DNA of 64,000 nt from assembly GCA_965216255.1 (NCBI GenBank), contig OZ244148.1, forward strand, positions 5,022,001 to 5,086,000. Direction: 5' to 3'. The DNA comes from G965216255 sp965216255 (GTDB lineage Bacteria; Bacteroidota; Rhodothermia; Rhodothermales; Bin80). The notes beneath the pieces were generated by a model. That model was not told the origin of the DNA. It made no database searches and was given only the letters and a program-made list of their open reading frames with translations. Below, piece after piece: positions 17,462-26,858 of the stretch. Position 1 is the stretch's first letter. Every line of letters begins with the position of its first letter. The translations under genes were made by a program, and so were the position numbers.

Positions 17462-18363
17462 TTAAGATAGAGAACTGCCAGGGTTGTGGGTGATGGCGGG
17501 ACATGTTGGTCCCAGTGGGCATGTGGTTGTCGTGTGGGTTATAGCCATCGCTGGGTCGGGTCCTGAATGGCCGTGATAGACTTCGGATGGGGTTCGGTAC
17601 CGAAGGCTCTGGTGCGGACGACTGTGGTTGTAGAAGCTAATGTAGCCTCCCAGGCGCTGCCGTGCCTGCCGCAGATTCGCATATTCGTTGAGGTAGACCT
17701 CCTCGTACTTGACGCTGCGCCACAGTCGCTCAATCAGAATGTTGTCGTAGCACCGGCCACGACCACACATCGAAATCCGGATGCCGGCACGTTTCGACAG
17801 CGATGTCATCTCTTCACTGGTAAACTGTGACCCTTGGTCCGAGTGGAAGATCTCGGGCTGGCTGATCGCAAGTGCGTCCTTATAGGTCTCCACGCAGACA
17901 CTCGCGTCTTGTGTGTTGGATAGCGTCCACGATAGTATGTAACGGCTGTACCAGTCCATGACTGCGACCAGATACGCAAATCCTCGGTCCATCCGAATGT
18001 AGGTGATGTCACTGCACCAGGCCTCATTGGGACGGTCTATGTGCCGCCCTTTCAATAGGTTGGGATACCGAAGAGCTGGCCCCGGGCCCACGCGGGGCCG
18101 GGGCTTCGGATAAATAGCCTGTAGCCCTATAAGGCGCATCAGCCTATAGACCCGCTTGTGACCCGCAGCGTGACCCTCGCGCCGAAGCATATGCGTCATA
18201 CGCCCAGCATGGGGTGGGCCGTGTAGACTTCGTCTATGACGCGCATCAACTGCAGATTATAGGACGTCTCACCGACGGGTTGATAATACACGCTGGAGCG
18301 GGCCAGGCCCAGTAGCTCGCACTGTCGCTCTATGCTCAACTGACCGTGATCTGGCTCCACCAT
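17462..18363 (-). pseudogene. IS3-family transposase OrfB, frameshifted
   Basis: The first part, from ATG 18363, reads MVEPDHGQLSIERQCELL, RSSVYYQP and DEVYTAHPMLGV, then meets TGA near 18203. The frame resumes at 18199 with MTHMLRREGHAAGHKRVYRL, where intact relatives have GVRRMTHML, consistent with a loss of about 7 bases. The DDE integrase core is otherwise complete: WCSDITYIRMDRGFAYL, FHSDQGSQFTSEE and the Glu in NILIERLWRSVK. The element is therefore probably dead in cis. Confidence 0.82.
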
Positions 18364-18376
18364 GCGCCGCTTCTCT

Positions 18377-18661
18377 TCAAGAGAGTGAGCCGAAGTTTTT
18401 TTTTAACCAGTCCAGTTCCACCTTGAGGCGCCCGATTTGGCCATACAATTCATCCTTAAGTACCTCTTCTTGTTGTTTGGCCTTGCCACGACGCGTGGAA
18501 AAGGCATCCATCAAGTGCTGAAGCGCCTGCTTCTTCCACAGGTTCACCTGGCTGGGGTGCACCTCGAAGCGGGCGGCAATCTGGCTGATGGTTTGCTCAC
18601 CTCGTATGGCCTCCACGGCCACTCGAGTCTTGAATGCGGCGGCGTACGATTTCCGTTTCAT
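18377..18661 (-). CDS. IS3-family transposase OrfA
   Basis: 94 residues: a helix-turn-helix (SQIAARFEVHPSQVNLWKKQ) followed by a helical leucine-zipper-like segment (GQIGRLKVELDWLKKNF). This is the DNA-binding first ORF of IS3-family elements. An A9 tract near its 3' end (18396-18404) is where such elements slip into the second frame. With eight As instead of nine, OrfA would run directly into the OrfB frame (SLEEKRRMVEPDH). Confidence 0.88.
   Translation of the reverse strand: MKRKSYAAAFKTRVAVEAIRGEQTISQIAARFEVHPSQVNLWKKQALQHLMDAFSTRRGKAKQQEEVLKDELYGQIGRLKVELDWLKKNFGSLS
18396..18404 (-). promoter_or_regulatory. A9 slippage tract of the IS3 orfA/orfB junction
   Basis: Nine consecutive As on the minus strand in the codons for LKK near the end of orfA. 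A slip to eight As (transcriptional, or equivalent ribosomal slippage) would join the OrfA frame to the OrfB start region. Such tracts control OrfAB fusion production in IS3 elements. Confidence 0.6.
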
Positions 18662-18728
18662 CGTGACGTGTACCTCGATTTAAGAGGCAGGATTCTATCT
18701 TAAACTACTGTCCAGAATTTGGGGTACA

Positions 18729-18869
18729 CTATAGACCTCGCTCAAGAAACAAGGGCCTAGCTGCTGGCTGGATTGGTAGCCGGGTGGGCCGAGAAGAGCC
18801 GTATGAGGCGAGAGTCTCACGTACGGTTCTGTGGGGGCTTGGGGGTGCAATTCCCCCGGGCTACCCGAC
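18729..18869 (+). ncRNA. Group II intron 3' end with intact domains V and VI
   Basis: Domain V is a canonical 34-mer at 18796-18829. GAGCCGTA pairs with TACGGTTC, preserving the AGC/GTT triad, and the distal helix TGAGGC/GTCTCA closes a GAGA (GNRA) tetraloop. Domain VI follows at about 18832-18866 with GGGGG/CCCCC and the bulged-A context GGGCTACCCGAC. The intron ends at C18869. The 3' exon is an ISNCY transposase gene. The upstream intron body is interrupted by an IS3 element and no 5' end is present, so only the 3' catalytic core survives. Confidence 0.85.
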
Positions 18870-19958
18870 ATCCATTTGATAGTGCGGACGGGGCACAAGG
18901 TGGCTGGAAAAAAGTCTGGGGCCGCGCTAGGTGGTCGCTGCGATTCCAGGGTGGTTAAGACGCATGTGCACTATCCCACCGATGTGGGTCTGTGCTGGGA
19001 TGCACTTCGTGGTCTAATACGTGTGAGTGCATGCTCGGCTGCGGCATTCGCTCTTCCGGGCTGGCGCAAGCATGCGGATCGCACGCGGAAGGTATACCAG
19101 GCCTTCAGCCGGGTGCGGACGGCCCCGCGCTACCGGCAGAATCCGAAAGGAGTGAAGGCGTACTTGCGCCAGTGCACACAGACTGCAGCATGTGCCCGTA
19201 GGCTGTTGGATGCCTTGGCCACGGTGCAGAAATCGGCGGCGGCGCGAGCGGATATCGCGTATTACTTGCACTATGTGGACTTGTTGGTGGATCAAATCCG
19301 GCGTCGCATCCTCTTGGGCGAGAAGATTCCACATGCGCAGAAAGTGTTTTCCATCCACAAGCCACATACGCGTTGGATCAGCAAAGGCAAGGCGGGCGTG
19401 CTGGCGGAGCTGGGCCTTCCGGTCGCACTGGTAGAAGATGAGCACCGGTTCATTTTGGCTTATCACATCCTGTGGGACACATCAGATGTAGAGGTGGCGG
19501 TACCGATCATTGACGCGGTGCAGGCGGCTTTTCCAGCGTTTAATGCGTGCAGTTTTGACCGGGGCTTTCGTAGCTTGAAGAATCGAGAAGCATTGGATGC
19601 TCGGCTGGCGCTCAATGCGCTTCCGAAGAAGGGCAAGCTTTCTCTGGCGGAGCGTGCGCGAAAGCGCGCGCCTGCGTTCAAGGCAGCGCGGCGGCAGCAC
19701 CCGGCCGTCGAGTCGTGTCTGGCCAATTTCGGACTTCGGGGCGGTGCGCTGGTGCGGCAGAAGAGTCCGGAGAACTTCGCGCTGATGGTGAGCCTGTCCG
19801 TGCTGGCGGTCAACGTGCACCGGCTGGGTTGCCTGGTACGCGCCCAGGAACGGGCACGAATAAGGCGTCGGCGAAAGCGCGCGGCGTATAGGCCCGCTAC
19901 CACCTCGCAGAAAGGTCCCAATCGCAGGCCCCAAGGGACACGTATGCCCTCCCGATAG
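18870..19958 (+). pseudogene. ISNCY-family transposase, 3' exon (C-terminal three-quarters)
   Basis: Directly after the intron end the frame reads IHLIVRTGHKVAGKKSG, GRCDSRVVKTHVHYPTDVGL, KVFSIHKPHTRWISKGKAG, LVEDEHRFILAYHI, ACSFDRGFRSLKNREALD and VLAVNVHRLGC, the expected order for ISNCY transposases. The N-terminal part, ending at the LLDE of the insertion site, is missing on this strand. A piece of the same region lies inverted at 14262-14483 but is an uninterrupted copy. The stop is at 19956-19958. Confidence 0.82.
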
Positions 19959-20302
19959 GAACACAACGCCCTTCGAGCCGCAAACTGTCCGTGCGCGCAC
20001 GCAAGAGACGCCAGCATGGCCGAAACACTCGAAGCGGACCGTCAACGAACTCAAGAAACGACCGTGCCTGTGCAGTCGAGGCCGAAAAAGAGAGTATTCG
20101 GTCAATCACTAGTTACGGTGAGCCATTATTCGATTTGCGTTGCTGCCCTGTGCACGGTATTCGTCGTGAATTGCGATACCTAGATCTCTTAGGCGGACCG
20201 ATCCGGCTGGGCGAGCCAAGTTGGCTTGCAATCGCCACTTACCCAAGCGGAAGGGGCCGCCGGCGCTGAGTAACCCCGAAGTGAATCGTGCGGCCATTGC
20301 GC
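19959..20302. other. Intergenic, tail of ISNCY region
   Basis: About 340 bases with no recognisable gene. The ISNCY right end is probably within the first 150 bases. The minus-strand LRR gene ends at 20303, and no clear terminator was found. Confidence 0.4.
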
Positions 20303-22837
20303 CTACTTGAAGAGCATCATGCGCCCCGTTTCAATTTGAACATCCGGCCCCATCCTTGCCACCACGCGATAGAGATACGCCCCCGATGGTGCGGCGGGCA
20401 GGCTCACCTCAAGCGAACGTCCCCACCCCCCTGGCATCGGACGGGAAGGAATTAATAGCATTCTTCTGCCCAGCACATCAACGACTTCCAACGTTACGTC
20501 CGCCGCACGCGGCAGATCGACAACGATGTTCGTGGACGGGTTGAACGGATTGGGGTAGTTGCCCTTTACCGCAAACCGCGCTGGCAATTCCGGAGAGCCG
20601 AAGGCAGATGTAACCTCGATCACTTCAATGGAGAACGGGAGGCTCCCCTGCCCACCTTCGGCATCCGTGGCGGTATATGTATATACCGTGCGTGGCCACG
20701 GTGCCGCGGGCACGCCGGTGATGGTTCGCACGGCGGCCTCGAAAAACAGCCCGGGAGGCAAGCCTGGGCTCAGGGAGTAGCTGTAGGGACCGGTACCTCC
20801 GCCTGCTTCCGGAAGGACGAGATCCGCAATAGCCTGCCCTTCCATGTAGCTTTGATCTTGAGGAGTATCGTCGAAGGTGAGTAACTCTGCTGCACAGTCA
20901 GGGCCGCTGCGATCAGGGATGCTACGGACCCAGGTCTGGAATCCGGCATCCAGCGGAGCACAGACGCTCTGTCCATGAAAACTCAGCGACTGCAATGTCG
21001 TCAGATTTGTCAGGTCAAAGGGCAACTTGCCCGCCATCATGTTATTTTGCAGCAGGAGGTTCTCGAGGCGGCTGAGACGGCCCAGTTCCGGGGGCACCGG
21101 GCCGCTCAATGCGTTATTGTGCAGCCACAGCGTGGTCAGTCGGGCGAGATCACCCAACTTGCCCGGGACTTCCCCGGTGAACCCATTGTTGTTGAGCAAC
21201 AATTCCTTGAGCCAAACAAGCCCGCCCAATTCGCCAGGGATGGCACCCTCCAACTTATTGTGTTGCAACCACAAAGACGCCACCTCGACAATATCGCCCA
21301 GTTCACGCGGTATTGCGCCCGTTAATTGATTGTTGTGCAGCCAAAGCGTCGTCAGTTGGGTAAGCTTACCCAACTCGATCGGAATCGAGTTCGTGAGTCC
21401 ATTGTGATTTAGCTGCAGTTCGTTGAGCAGGGAGAGTTGCCCCAGTGTGGCCGGGATGGCATCGTCCAGATCGTTGTTTTGCAGCCTCAATGTCTTCAGC
21501 CGGGTGAGATCGCCGAACCGGCGGGGGATAGGCCCTGTAAGGGCATTGTTATAGAGCCACAACGTTGTCAGTTCGGAAAGATCTCCCAGTGTTTCCGGGA
21601 TCGCTCCCGTCAGGTGGTTGTTCTCGAGTCGCATCTTTCTCAGCTGCGAAAGCCGGCCCAGTTCGGACGGAATAGAACCCGAGAGCTCGTTGTTCTGGAA
21701 CCATACCTCTCTTAACTGCGAAAGCCGGCCCAATCCGGAGGGAATGGGGCCCGTGAGCATATTGTCCTGTAATGCCAGCACCTCGAGACTATTGAGGTTG
21801 CCGAGATCGCCCGGTATGGAACCCGTCAGGGCATTGTCGTCCAATCTCAGGTAGGTAAGACTGTCCAGATCGCCTAGCTCGCGTGGGATGGTGCCCGAGA
21901 TTTCATTTAAGTGCAACCAGAGCCTCGTGAGCCGGGAGAGTCGGCCCAACTCGTCTGGAATGGAGCCGGTTAGGTTGTTGGTATTCAGTATCAGGCTTCC
22001 AAGGTTGGATAGTCGTCCCAACTCACCGGGAATCTCGCCCGCCAGCGGGTTATTGCTCAAATCCAGATATTCTAGTTTCGATAGTTCACCAAGATCGCCG
22101 GGAATGCCGCCCGTAAGCCTGTTTCTTTCTAGACGCAATACCTCCAATCGGCCGAGCCGGGCCAGATCACTTGGAATCTCGCCCGATAGACGATTGTCAG
22201 CAAGCCGTAGCTCTCTCAATTCGGCCATTTCACTGATTCTGCTCGGAATGGGACCGGATAGCTGATTGCGGGAGAGGTCCAGTTCCCGGAGCTGCGTGAG
22301 ATTGCCCAGATTGTCCGGCAAGGAGCCGAAGAGCCCATTGTTACGCAGCTCCAGCTTTGTCACGCGTCCATTTGTCACGGTGACGCCGTCCCACCTATTG
22401 AGCTCTTCAGCGCTCGGCACTGCGTCCGTCGAACTGGACCAATGGAGATTTCTAGTCCAGATTCCCCCGTTCGTCGCATTATATAGCGCCACAAGCGCCA
22501 GCCAGTCCTCCCTGAGCGTGGAGCCCGTGACCAGGGGGCCTCCCTGCCGTATTCGAAGTGTGTTGGCGCCCGCTGCCGGATTGAATCCCGACAGGTCCGC
22601 ATCAGAGGGCGGGGTCATCCGTGCGATGCTGTTCGGCGCGCCGACGATCAACAGTATCAGAGCCGCGAGGGCGGCATTGAGGGGCGCACGCACGAAAATT
22701 CGCGCCGCAAATACGGTAAGCCGCTTTGGACCGGGAAGATCGCGCCGCAACCCTGCTATCGCATTTATCCGGTCGACAGGTTCAACCGAACCGCAGACAC
22801 GCCGCCGCGTCCGAAAATTACTCCTAGTAACGACCAT
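20303..22837 (-). CDS. Secreted leucine-rich-repeat protein with T9SS sorting tail
   Basis: 844 residues from ATG 22837 (GCGAGAGAA upstream); the frame also allows ATG 22879. A hydrophobic segment (PLNAALAALILLIVGAP) acts as signal or anchor. After TLREDWLALVALYNATNGG come about 20 plant-type LRRs of 24 residues (LxxLWLxNNxLTGxIPxELG), then a Cys-bearing cap (SVCAPLDAGFQTWVRSI), one He_PIG-like Ig module (SPGLPPGLFFEAAVRTITG), and a C-terminal T9SS sorting domain (GNYPNPFNPSTNIVVDLP through GRMMLFK). The protein is expected on the cell surface or released by the type IX system, acting as an adhesin or recognition protein. It follows 22993-25395 on the same strand after about 110 bases. Confidence 0.9.
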   Translation of the reverse strand: MVVTRSNFRTRRRVCGSVEPVDRINAIAGLRRDLPGPKRLTVFAARIFVRAPLNAALAALILLIVGAPNSIARMTPPSDADLSGFNPAAGANTLRIRQGGPLVTGSTLREDWLALVALYNATNGGIWTRNLHWSSSTDAVPSAEELNRWDGVTVTNGRVTKLELRNNGLFGSLPDNLGNLTQLRELDLSRNQLSGPIPSRISEMAELRELRLADNRLSGEIPSDLARLGRLEVLRLERNRLTGGIPGDLGELSKLEYLDLSNNPLAGEIPGELGRLSNLGSLILNTNNLTGSIPDELGRLSRLTRLWLHLNEISGTIPRELGDLDSLTYLRLDDNALTGSIPGDLGNLNSLEVLALQDNMLTGPIPSGLGRLSQLREVWFQNNELSGSIPSELGRLSQLRKMRLENNHLTGAIPETLGDLSELTTLWLYNNALTGPIPRRFGDLTRLKTLRLQNNDLDDAIPATLGQLSLLNELQLNHNGLTNSIPIELGKLTQLTTLWLHNNQLTGAIPRELGDIVEVASLWLQHNKLEGAIPGELGGLVWLKELLLNNNGFTGEVPGKLGDLARLTTLWLHNNALSGPVPPELGRLSRLENLLLQNNMMAGKLPFDLTNLTTLQSLSFHGQSVCAPLDAGFQTWVRSIPDRSGPDCAAELLTFDDTPQDQSYMEGQAIADLVLPEAGGGTGPYSYSLSPGLPPGLFFEAAVRTITGVPAAPWPRTVYTYTATDAEGGQGSLPFSIEVIEVTSAFGSPELPARFAVKGNYPNPFNPSTNIVVDLPRAADVTLEVVDVLGRRMLLIPSRPMPGGWGRSLEVSLPAAPSGAYLYRVVARMGPDVQIETGRMMLFK

Positions 22838-22992
22838 GTTTCTCTCGCCAGAACGATCACATGTGAATAGACGGGGCATCCCAAGCGACCCGCTATTTTG
22901 TAAGTCGAGGGGTAGTCATGCGCGGCGATCCTTGTGCCAGTCGAACGATGTCCGCGCCTGCCGGACTCTCGATCTCTCTATCGTCCAGACAC

Positions 22993-25395
22993 TCATCGGA
23001 GCAATACCATGCGCCCGTGGCGCACCAGCGTCCGGCTATCCGTATCCGCCGCTATTCGGTACACGTACACTCCCGCAAGCCCCGTCCATCCGGATACATC
23101 CAGTCTATGCCGCCACCCGGCCTCCATTTGCCGGGGAGGCAATGCCAGCACACGCCGACCGACCAGATTGAACACTTCTAACGTGATCCGGGCGCGCCAA
23201 GGAAGGTCGAACTCCACGCGGGTGGTGGAATGAAACGGATTGGGATAGGTGCCGTGAATCAGGAAATCCGCCGGAATCTCCAGTGCGCTACCCCCTGAGC
23301 GCGTGTCGCTGGTTACCTCTATGGAGAACGACAACTCGGCGCTGGCCCCGGTAGCGTCCCTGGATATATATCGGTACTCGATGCGCGGATAGGCATCCGT
23401 AGGCGTGCCGCTGAGTTCTCGTGTCGAATCGTCAAAAGACAGACCCGCAGGCAGCGCCGGCACCAGCCTGTACGTATAAGGCAGCAACCCCGCCCGCGCC
23501 TCCGGGAGCATCAAGACGGGTATGGTCTCGCCCTTCGTATACGTCTGATCCTCAATCACGCCGTCAAGAGTGAAAGAGGAAGGAACCACTTCTATAGAAA
23601 AGGTCAGATTCCCTTCTGCGCCGTTGACGTCGGTCGCGGAATAGCGATATGTCCGCCGATGAGTCACATCTGTTGTCGTACCGCTCAGCGTTTGCTCAGA
23701 CGCGCTGAAAACAAGTCCCGGCGGTGGATTGGGGTTCAGAGCATACAAATACGGCTCTGTCCCGCCTGTAGCCTCCGGAAGCCTAAGCACCGGTATGGTC
23801 TGGCCTTCGATGTAGGTCTGATCCTGAATCTCGCCGCCGAATCCAAGCGTAGCGGCATTCACTTCGATCGAGAAAGGCAGCTCAACCGATTCTCCGTTCG
23901 CATCGCTTGCCGCATACGTATGCCGCGTCTTCCCGTAGGCCTGCGTCGGTGTGCCGCTGACCGTCCGCGTCGCAGGATTGAATATGAGCCCGGGCGGGGG
24001 CTCGGGAGTCAAGCTGTACGTGTAGGGTCCCTGGCCGCCCGTGGCTGGCGGCAATGTCAGATCCGTTATCGTCACGCCCACCAAATATACTTGATCCTGG
24101 GGTGCGGTGCCGTCAATGGCGAGCGCTGCAGGCGCGCAATTCGGGCCATTGCGATCACCAATCCCTCTTAGCCACGTCTGGAAAACGCCATCCAGCGGCG
24201 CACAGAGGTCTGGACCCCCAGGGCCACCATTAAAATCGAAATGTAGAAAGATCAAATTAGTCAGATTGGTAAGGCTTGCTGGCAGCTCGGAAATTAGATC
24301 GTTACCCGATAGATCCAAATACTGAAGCTCGGTAAGAAAACCCAATTCGGTCGGAACGCGGCCACGGAGGTTATTAGTGCTCAAGTCCAGCAATTCAAGG
24401 GCGGTAAGATTTCCCAATTCGGCTGGAATGCGGTTAGCGACACCAGTAACGGCCAAGTTCAGCGTCTGAAGCTTGGTAAGATCTCCCAATTTGTCCGGAA
24501 TGATAGCCTGGAGATCAGAATTAAAGGATAAGTTCAATATCCGAAGCTCGGTAAGATTGCCCAGCTCGACAGGAATGCCACCCACCAAATCATTGTTGCT
24601 CAAGTTCAGCATTTCGAGCTCGGTAAGATTGCCCAACTCGGCTGGAATGGGGCCCTGGAGATGGCACCACCACAAGTTCAATTCCCGCAGCTTGGTAAGA
24701 TTGCCCAACTCGACCGGAATGGCGCCCTGGAATTCACTACGATGCAAGTCCAGCACCTGAAGCTCGGTAAGATTGCCCAACTCGGCAGGAAGGGTGCCAT
24801 TCAAATCATTCCAACCGAGGTCGAGACGCGTCACGCGCCCGCCGGATAGGGTAACGCCGTCCCATGAGGCAAGCTCAGCCGCACTCGGGACCACGGTGTC
24901 GTCCGTAGACCAATTGGAATTATCGTTCCAGCCGGCCCCGTTCGTCGCGTCATAAAGTGCGACAAGGGCCCGCCAGTCTTCCTCAAGCGACCCTTCGGCG
25001 TAATCCCGTGCAGGTTCCCGGTACGCCACGCCGACGGTTCGGTGCGGCGCGGGCAGGATTGCAGCAGCAGCATCCACATAAATCGAAGATTCCGAATCAG
25101 GGGTGCCCGTAACCCTCGGGACTGAGACCGCCGCAAGGAGATAGAAGGACGCGAAGAGCACGCCAGCATGTGCGAAATGGGCCGTTGCTTTCACTGGAAG
25201 CGCTATGATATGCCTTAAGGGAGAATAGAAGTGGGTATCAATGAAGACACCCAAGTCGATAATACGAACGCCAATCGGCTTAAGCCGCGGAATGGACCAA
25301 GGAAACTGAGACGTTCGAGAGATTCTGTCAAGTATGGGGTCTGAGGGGCACTGGGGCATGGAAGATAGCTTTCGGATACTCAAGACTGCATGCAA
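22993..25395 (-). CDS. Secreted leucine-rich-repeat protein with three Ig modules and T9SS tail
   Basis: Up to 800 residues. The first roughly 75 residues look artificial: their DNA overlaps a plus-strand transposase remnant (25358-25667), so the real start is probably a downstream non-ATG codon ahead of the hydrophobic stretch AHAGVLFASFYLLAAVSVP. Then EEDWRALVALYDATNGAGW, about 8 LRRs (residues about 185-385), a Cys-containing cap, three He_PIG-like modules (about 430-700; DQTYIEGQTIPVLRLPEA, PPPGLVFSASEQTLSG) and a sorting tail (HGTYPNPFHSTTRVEFDLP to GRMVLLR). Its module order matches the LRR genes at 35.4 and 43.5 kb. Confidence 0.88.
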   Translation of the reverse strand: MHAVLSIRKLSSMPQCPSDPILDRISRTSQFPWSIPRLKPIGVRIIDLGVFIDTHFYSPLRHIIALPVKATAHFAHAGVLFASFYLLAAVSVPRVTGTPDSESSIYVDAAAAILPAPHRTVGVAYREPARDYAEGSLEEDWRALVALYDATNGAGWNDNSNWSTDDTVVPSAAELASWDGVTLSGGRVTRLDLGWNDLNGTLPAELGNLTELQVLDLHRSEFQGAIPVELGNLTKLRELNLWWCHLQGPIPAELGNLTELEMLNLSNNDLVGGIPVELGNLTELRILNLSFNSDLQAIIPDKLGDLTKLQTLNLAVTGVANRIPAELGNLTALELLDLSTNNLRGRVPTELGFLTELQYLDLSGNDLISELPASLTNLTNLIFLHFDFNGGPGGPDLCAPLDGVFQTWLRGIGDRNGPNCAPAALAIDGTAPQDQVYLVGVTITDLTLPPATGGQGPYTYSLTPEPPPGLIFNPATRTVSGTPTQAYGKTRHTYAASDANGESVELPFSIEVNAATLGFGGEIQDQTYIEGQTIPVLRLPEATGGTEPYLYALNPNPPPGLVFSASEQTLSGTTTDVTHRRTYRYSATDVNGAEGNLTFSIEVVPSSFTLDGVIEDQTYTKGETIPVLMLPEARAGLLPYTYRLVPALPAGLSFDDSTRELSGTPTDAYPRIEYRYISRDATGASAELSFSIEVTSDTRSGGSALEIPADFLIHGTYPNPFHSTTRVEFDLPWRARITLEVFNLVGRRVLALPPRQMEAGWRHRLDVSGWTGLAGVYVYRIAADTDSRTLVRHGRMVLLR

Positions 25396-25667
25396 CGTGG
25401 AGCGGCTGTGGATGCAGCTGGCTTTTCGCCACTACCGTCAACGCGGTGAAAGCTTGGCGCCTGCTACTGATAACGCCACTGGCTCGTGAGCTGCAGATGC
25501 CGAGGCCCTGTTTACGGATACGGAACGGCGCACTGCGAAACGATGCCTGTGGCCTATCACCTTTTAAGGATCTGGCCTCGGCCATACTGGTGGTGGTGCT
25601 CATGGGTGGGTACATGTACCGGAGGCATGCTGGACCACCGCAGGCTACCGGCATTTGGCGGGACTAA
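25358..25667 (+). pseudogene. IS4-family (IS50/Tn5-like) transposase, C-terminal remnant
   Basis: Starts MEDSFRILKTACNVERLWMQ, which resembles the VFFRVLKSGC...VE motif carrying the catalytic Glu of Tn5-like transposases. After a frameshift it continues as AVKAWRLLLITPLARELQ, LSPFKDLASAILVVVLMGGY and RRHAGPPQATGIWRD, like the LGGYL.RK.DG.PG end of that group. N-terminal parts are absent. It overlaps the 5' end of the minus-strand LRR reading frame. Confidence 0.65.
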
Positions 25668-26177
25668 GCGGGGCTCCAGATCATGTCCATAACATATACT
25701 GTGCTGGAGCAAAGAAAATCATCGGGTGGATAATGCGCCGATCCAGAGAGAATAGTAGGGATACCTGGATACTTCTGGGTGCTACGGATACGGGATACGA
25801 TCACTGCACGGAAGGCAGCGTCAAGATACGCCACAGACACTTTTCTATAAGAGCGCCTTATCACCGCGCACGAGAAATATTGGAAAATAGTCGTCGGGGC
25901 CGTACGCACCGCGCACGGGCATGGGGCGAGTCAGGCGCCCTTCATAGAGCGTTGCTCCGATTGCGGGTGTGGCAGCCTCGTCGTCGACCGGAGTCCCGCG
26001 GCAGCGGCGCTTCCGGATTGGAAAAGCCGCGTGTATAAATCTGGCTATGGGAAAGCGATTCATTGCATATAATACCAATTCCATGTAGCTTGCGGCGCAG
26101 TGTGTAGCGGATATTCGTCCATTCCGCGCAGGAGTGCAGTCGTGCAGGACGGACAAAGAATCGAGCGCCTTGGTAAC
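25668..26177. other. Intergenic, nothing recognised
   Basis: About 510 bases. The open frames present have no recognisable motifs and no ribosome site. The promoter of the following secreted-protein gene should be in the last part. Confidence 0.4.
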
Positions 26178-26858
26178 ATGAAACGTATTCTCTTAGTACT
26201 CGTGCTACTCTGCAGCAGCATTGCGTGGGGTCAAGAGGCGGAAGTCAACCAGCGTGTGCTGCCCTTTGCGGAGATCGTCGACCGCGAGTTCCTATCCCGG
26301 TTTCTGGAAGAGCAGTTCATTTTCCCTGAGGATCCACAATTCACCTCTGCTGCCTTTTTGGATATAACAGGAGACGGATTCGGGACCAATGATCTGCTCG
26401 TCCTGTATCCGGGTGAGGAGCAAATTATTCTAAGTGAGTACTTGCCGGAGTCGATGCTTAAAGTCCTTACAAGGCAGAATCTGGAAACGGATTATCGCCT
26501 CAGCTCCATCCGGGCCAATAGCCGAATTCTGGCTGACGAGGCGGAAGAGGACAACGATCCGAAGAAGGCGCTCGCGGGGGCGTTTTTAGGATCCTTGCTC
26601 CACTATTACCCCGAAGGCAATTTCAAGGGGTATATAGAGCAGGTGGGAGAGGACGTTCGGATTACGTTTTGGGGGTACGATCCCGATCTTTTTCGCTTCG
26701 CGCCGAACGCCACGCAGTGTATCCAGCCCGACGACGATCCCTTGATCTTGGTTGTGCATAAACAGCCGGTAATCCAGTCGTACCTTAACATGGACGGTTG
26801 TGTGGTAGTCGAATCGATAAGCGCAGGCGATGCAGTGATCTCCAGGGTTTGCGAATAG
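26178..26858 (+). CDS. Hypothetical secreted protein
   Basis: 226 residues from ATG 26178, chosen because a good signal peptide starts there (MKRILLVLVLLCSSIAWG, cleavage before QEA). The mature part is acidic, with a segment around FLDITGDGFGTNDLLVLYPG recalling single FG-GAP/VCBS-type calcium loops, and three Cys in the last third (TQCIQPDD, MDGCVVV, RVCE). I do not recognise a family. It stands alone between decayed mobile-element debris. Confidence 0.75.
   Translation: MKRILLVLVLLCSSIAWGQEAEVNQRVLPFAEIVDREFLSRFLEEQFIFPEDPQFTSAAFLDITGDGFGTNDLLVLYPGEEQIILSEYLPESMLKVLTRQNLETDYRLSSIRANSRILADEAEEDNDPKKALAGAFLGSLLHYYPEGNFKGYIEQVGEDVRITFWGYDPDLFRFAPNATQCIQPDDDPLILVVHKQPVIQSYLNMDGCVVVESISAGDAVISRVCE

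Larger units (their letters stand above)
17428..18728 (-). mobile_element. IS3-family insertion sequence, degenerate
   Basis: 1301 bases bounded by imperfect inverted ends. The left end reads TGTACCCCAATCGTTGGACA and the right end, on the opposite strand, TGTACCCCAAATTCTGGACA, with the TG...CA termini of IS3 elements. Flanks (GAGG left, CTAT right) show no target-site duplication, suggesting a rearrangement after insertion. It carries orfA (18377-18661) and a frameshifted orfB, both on the minus strand, and interrupts a group II intron. Confidence 0.8.
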
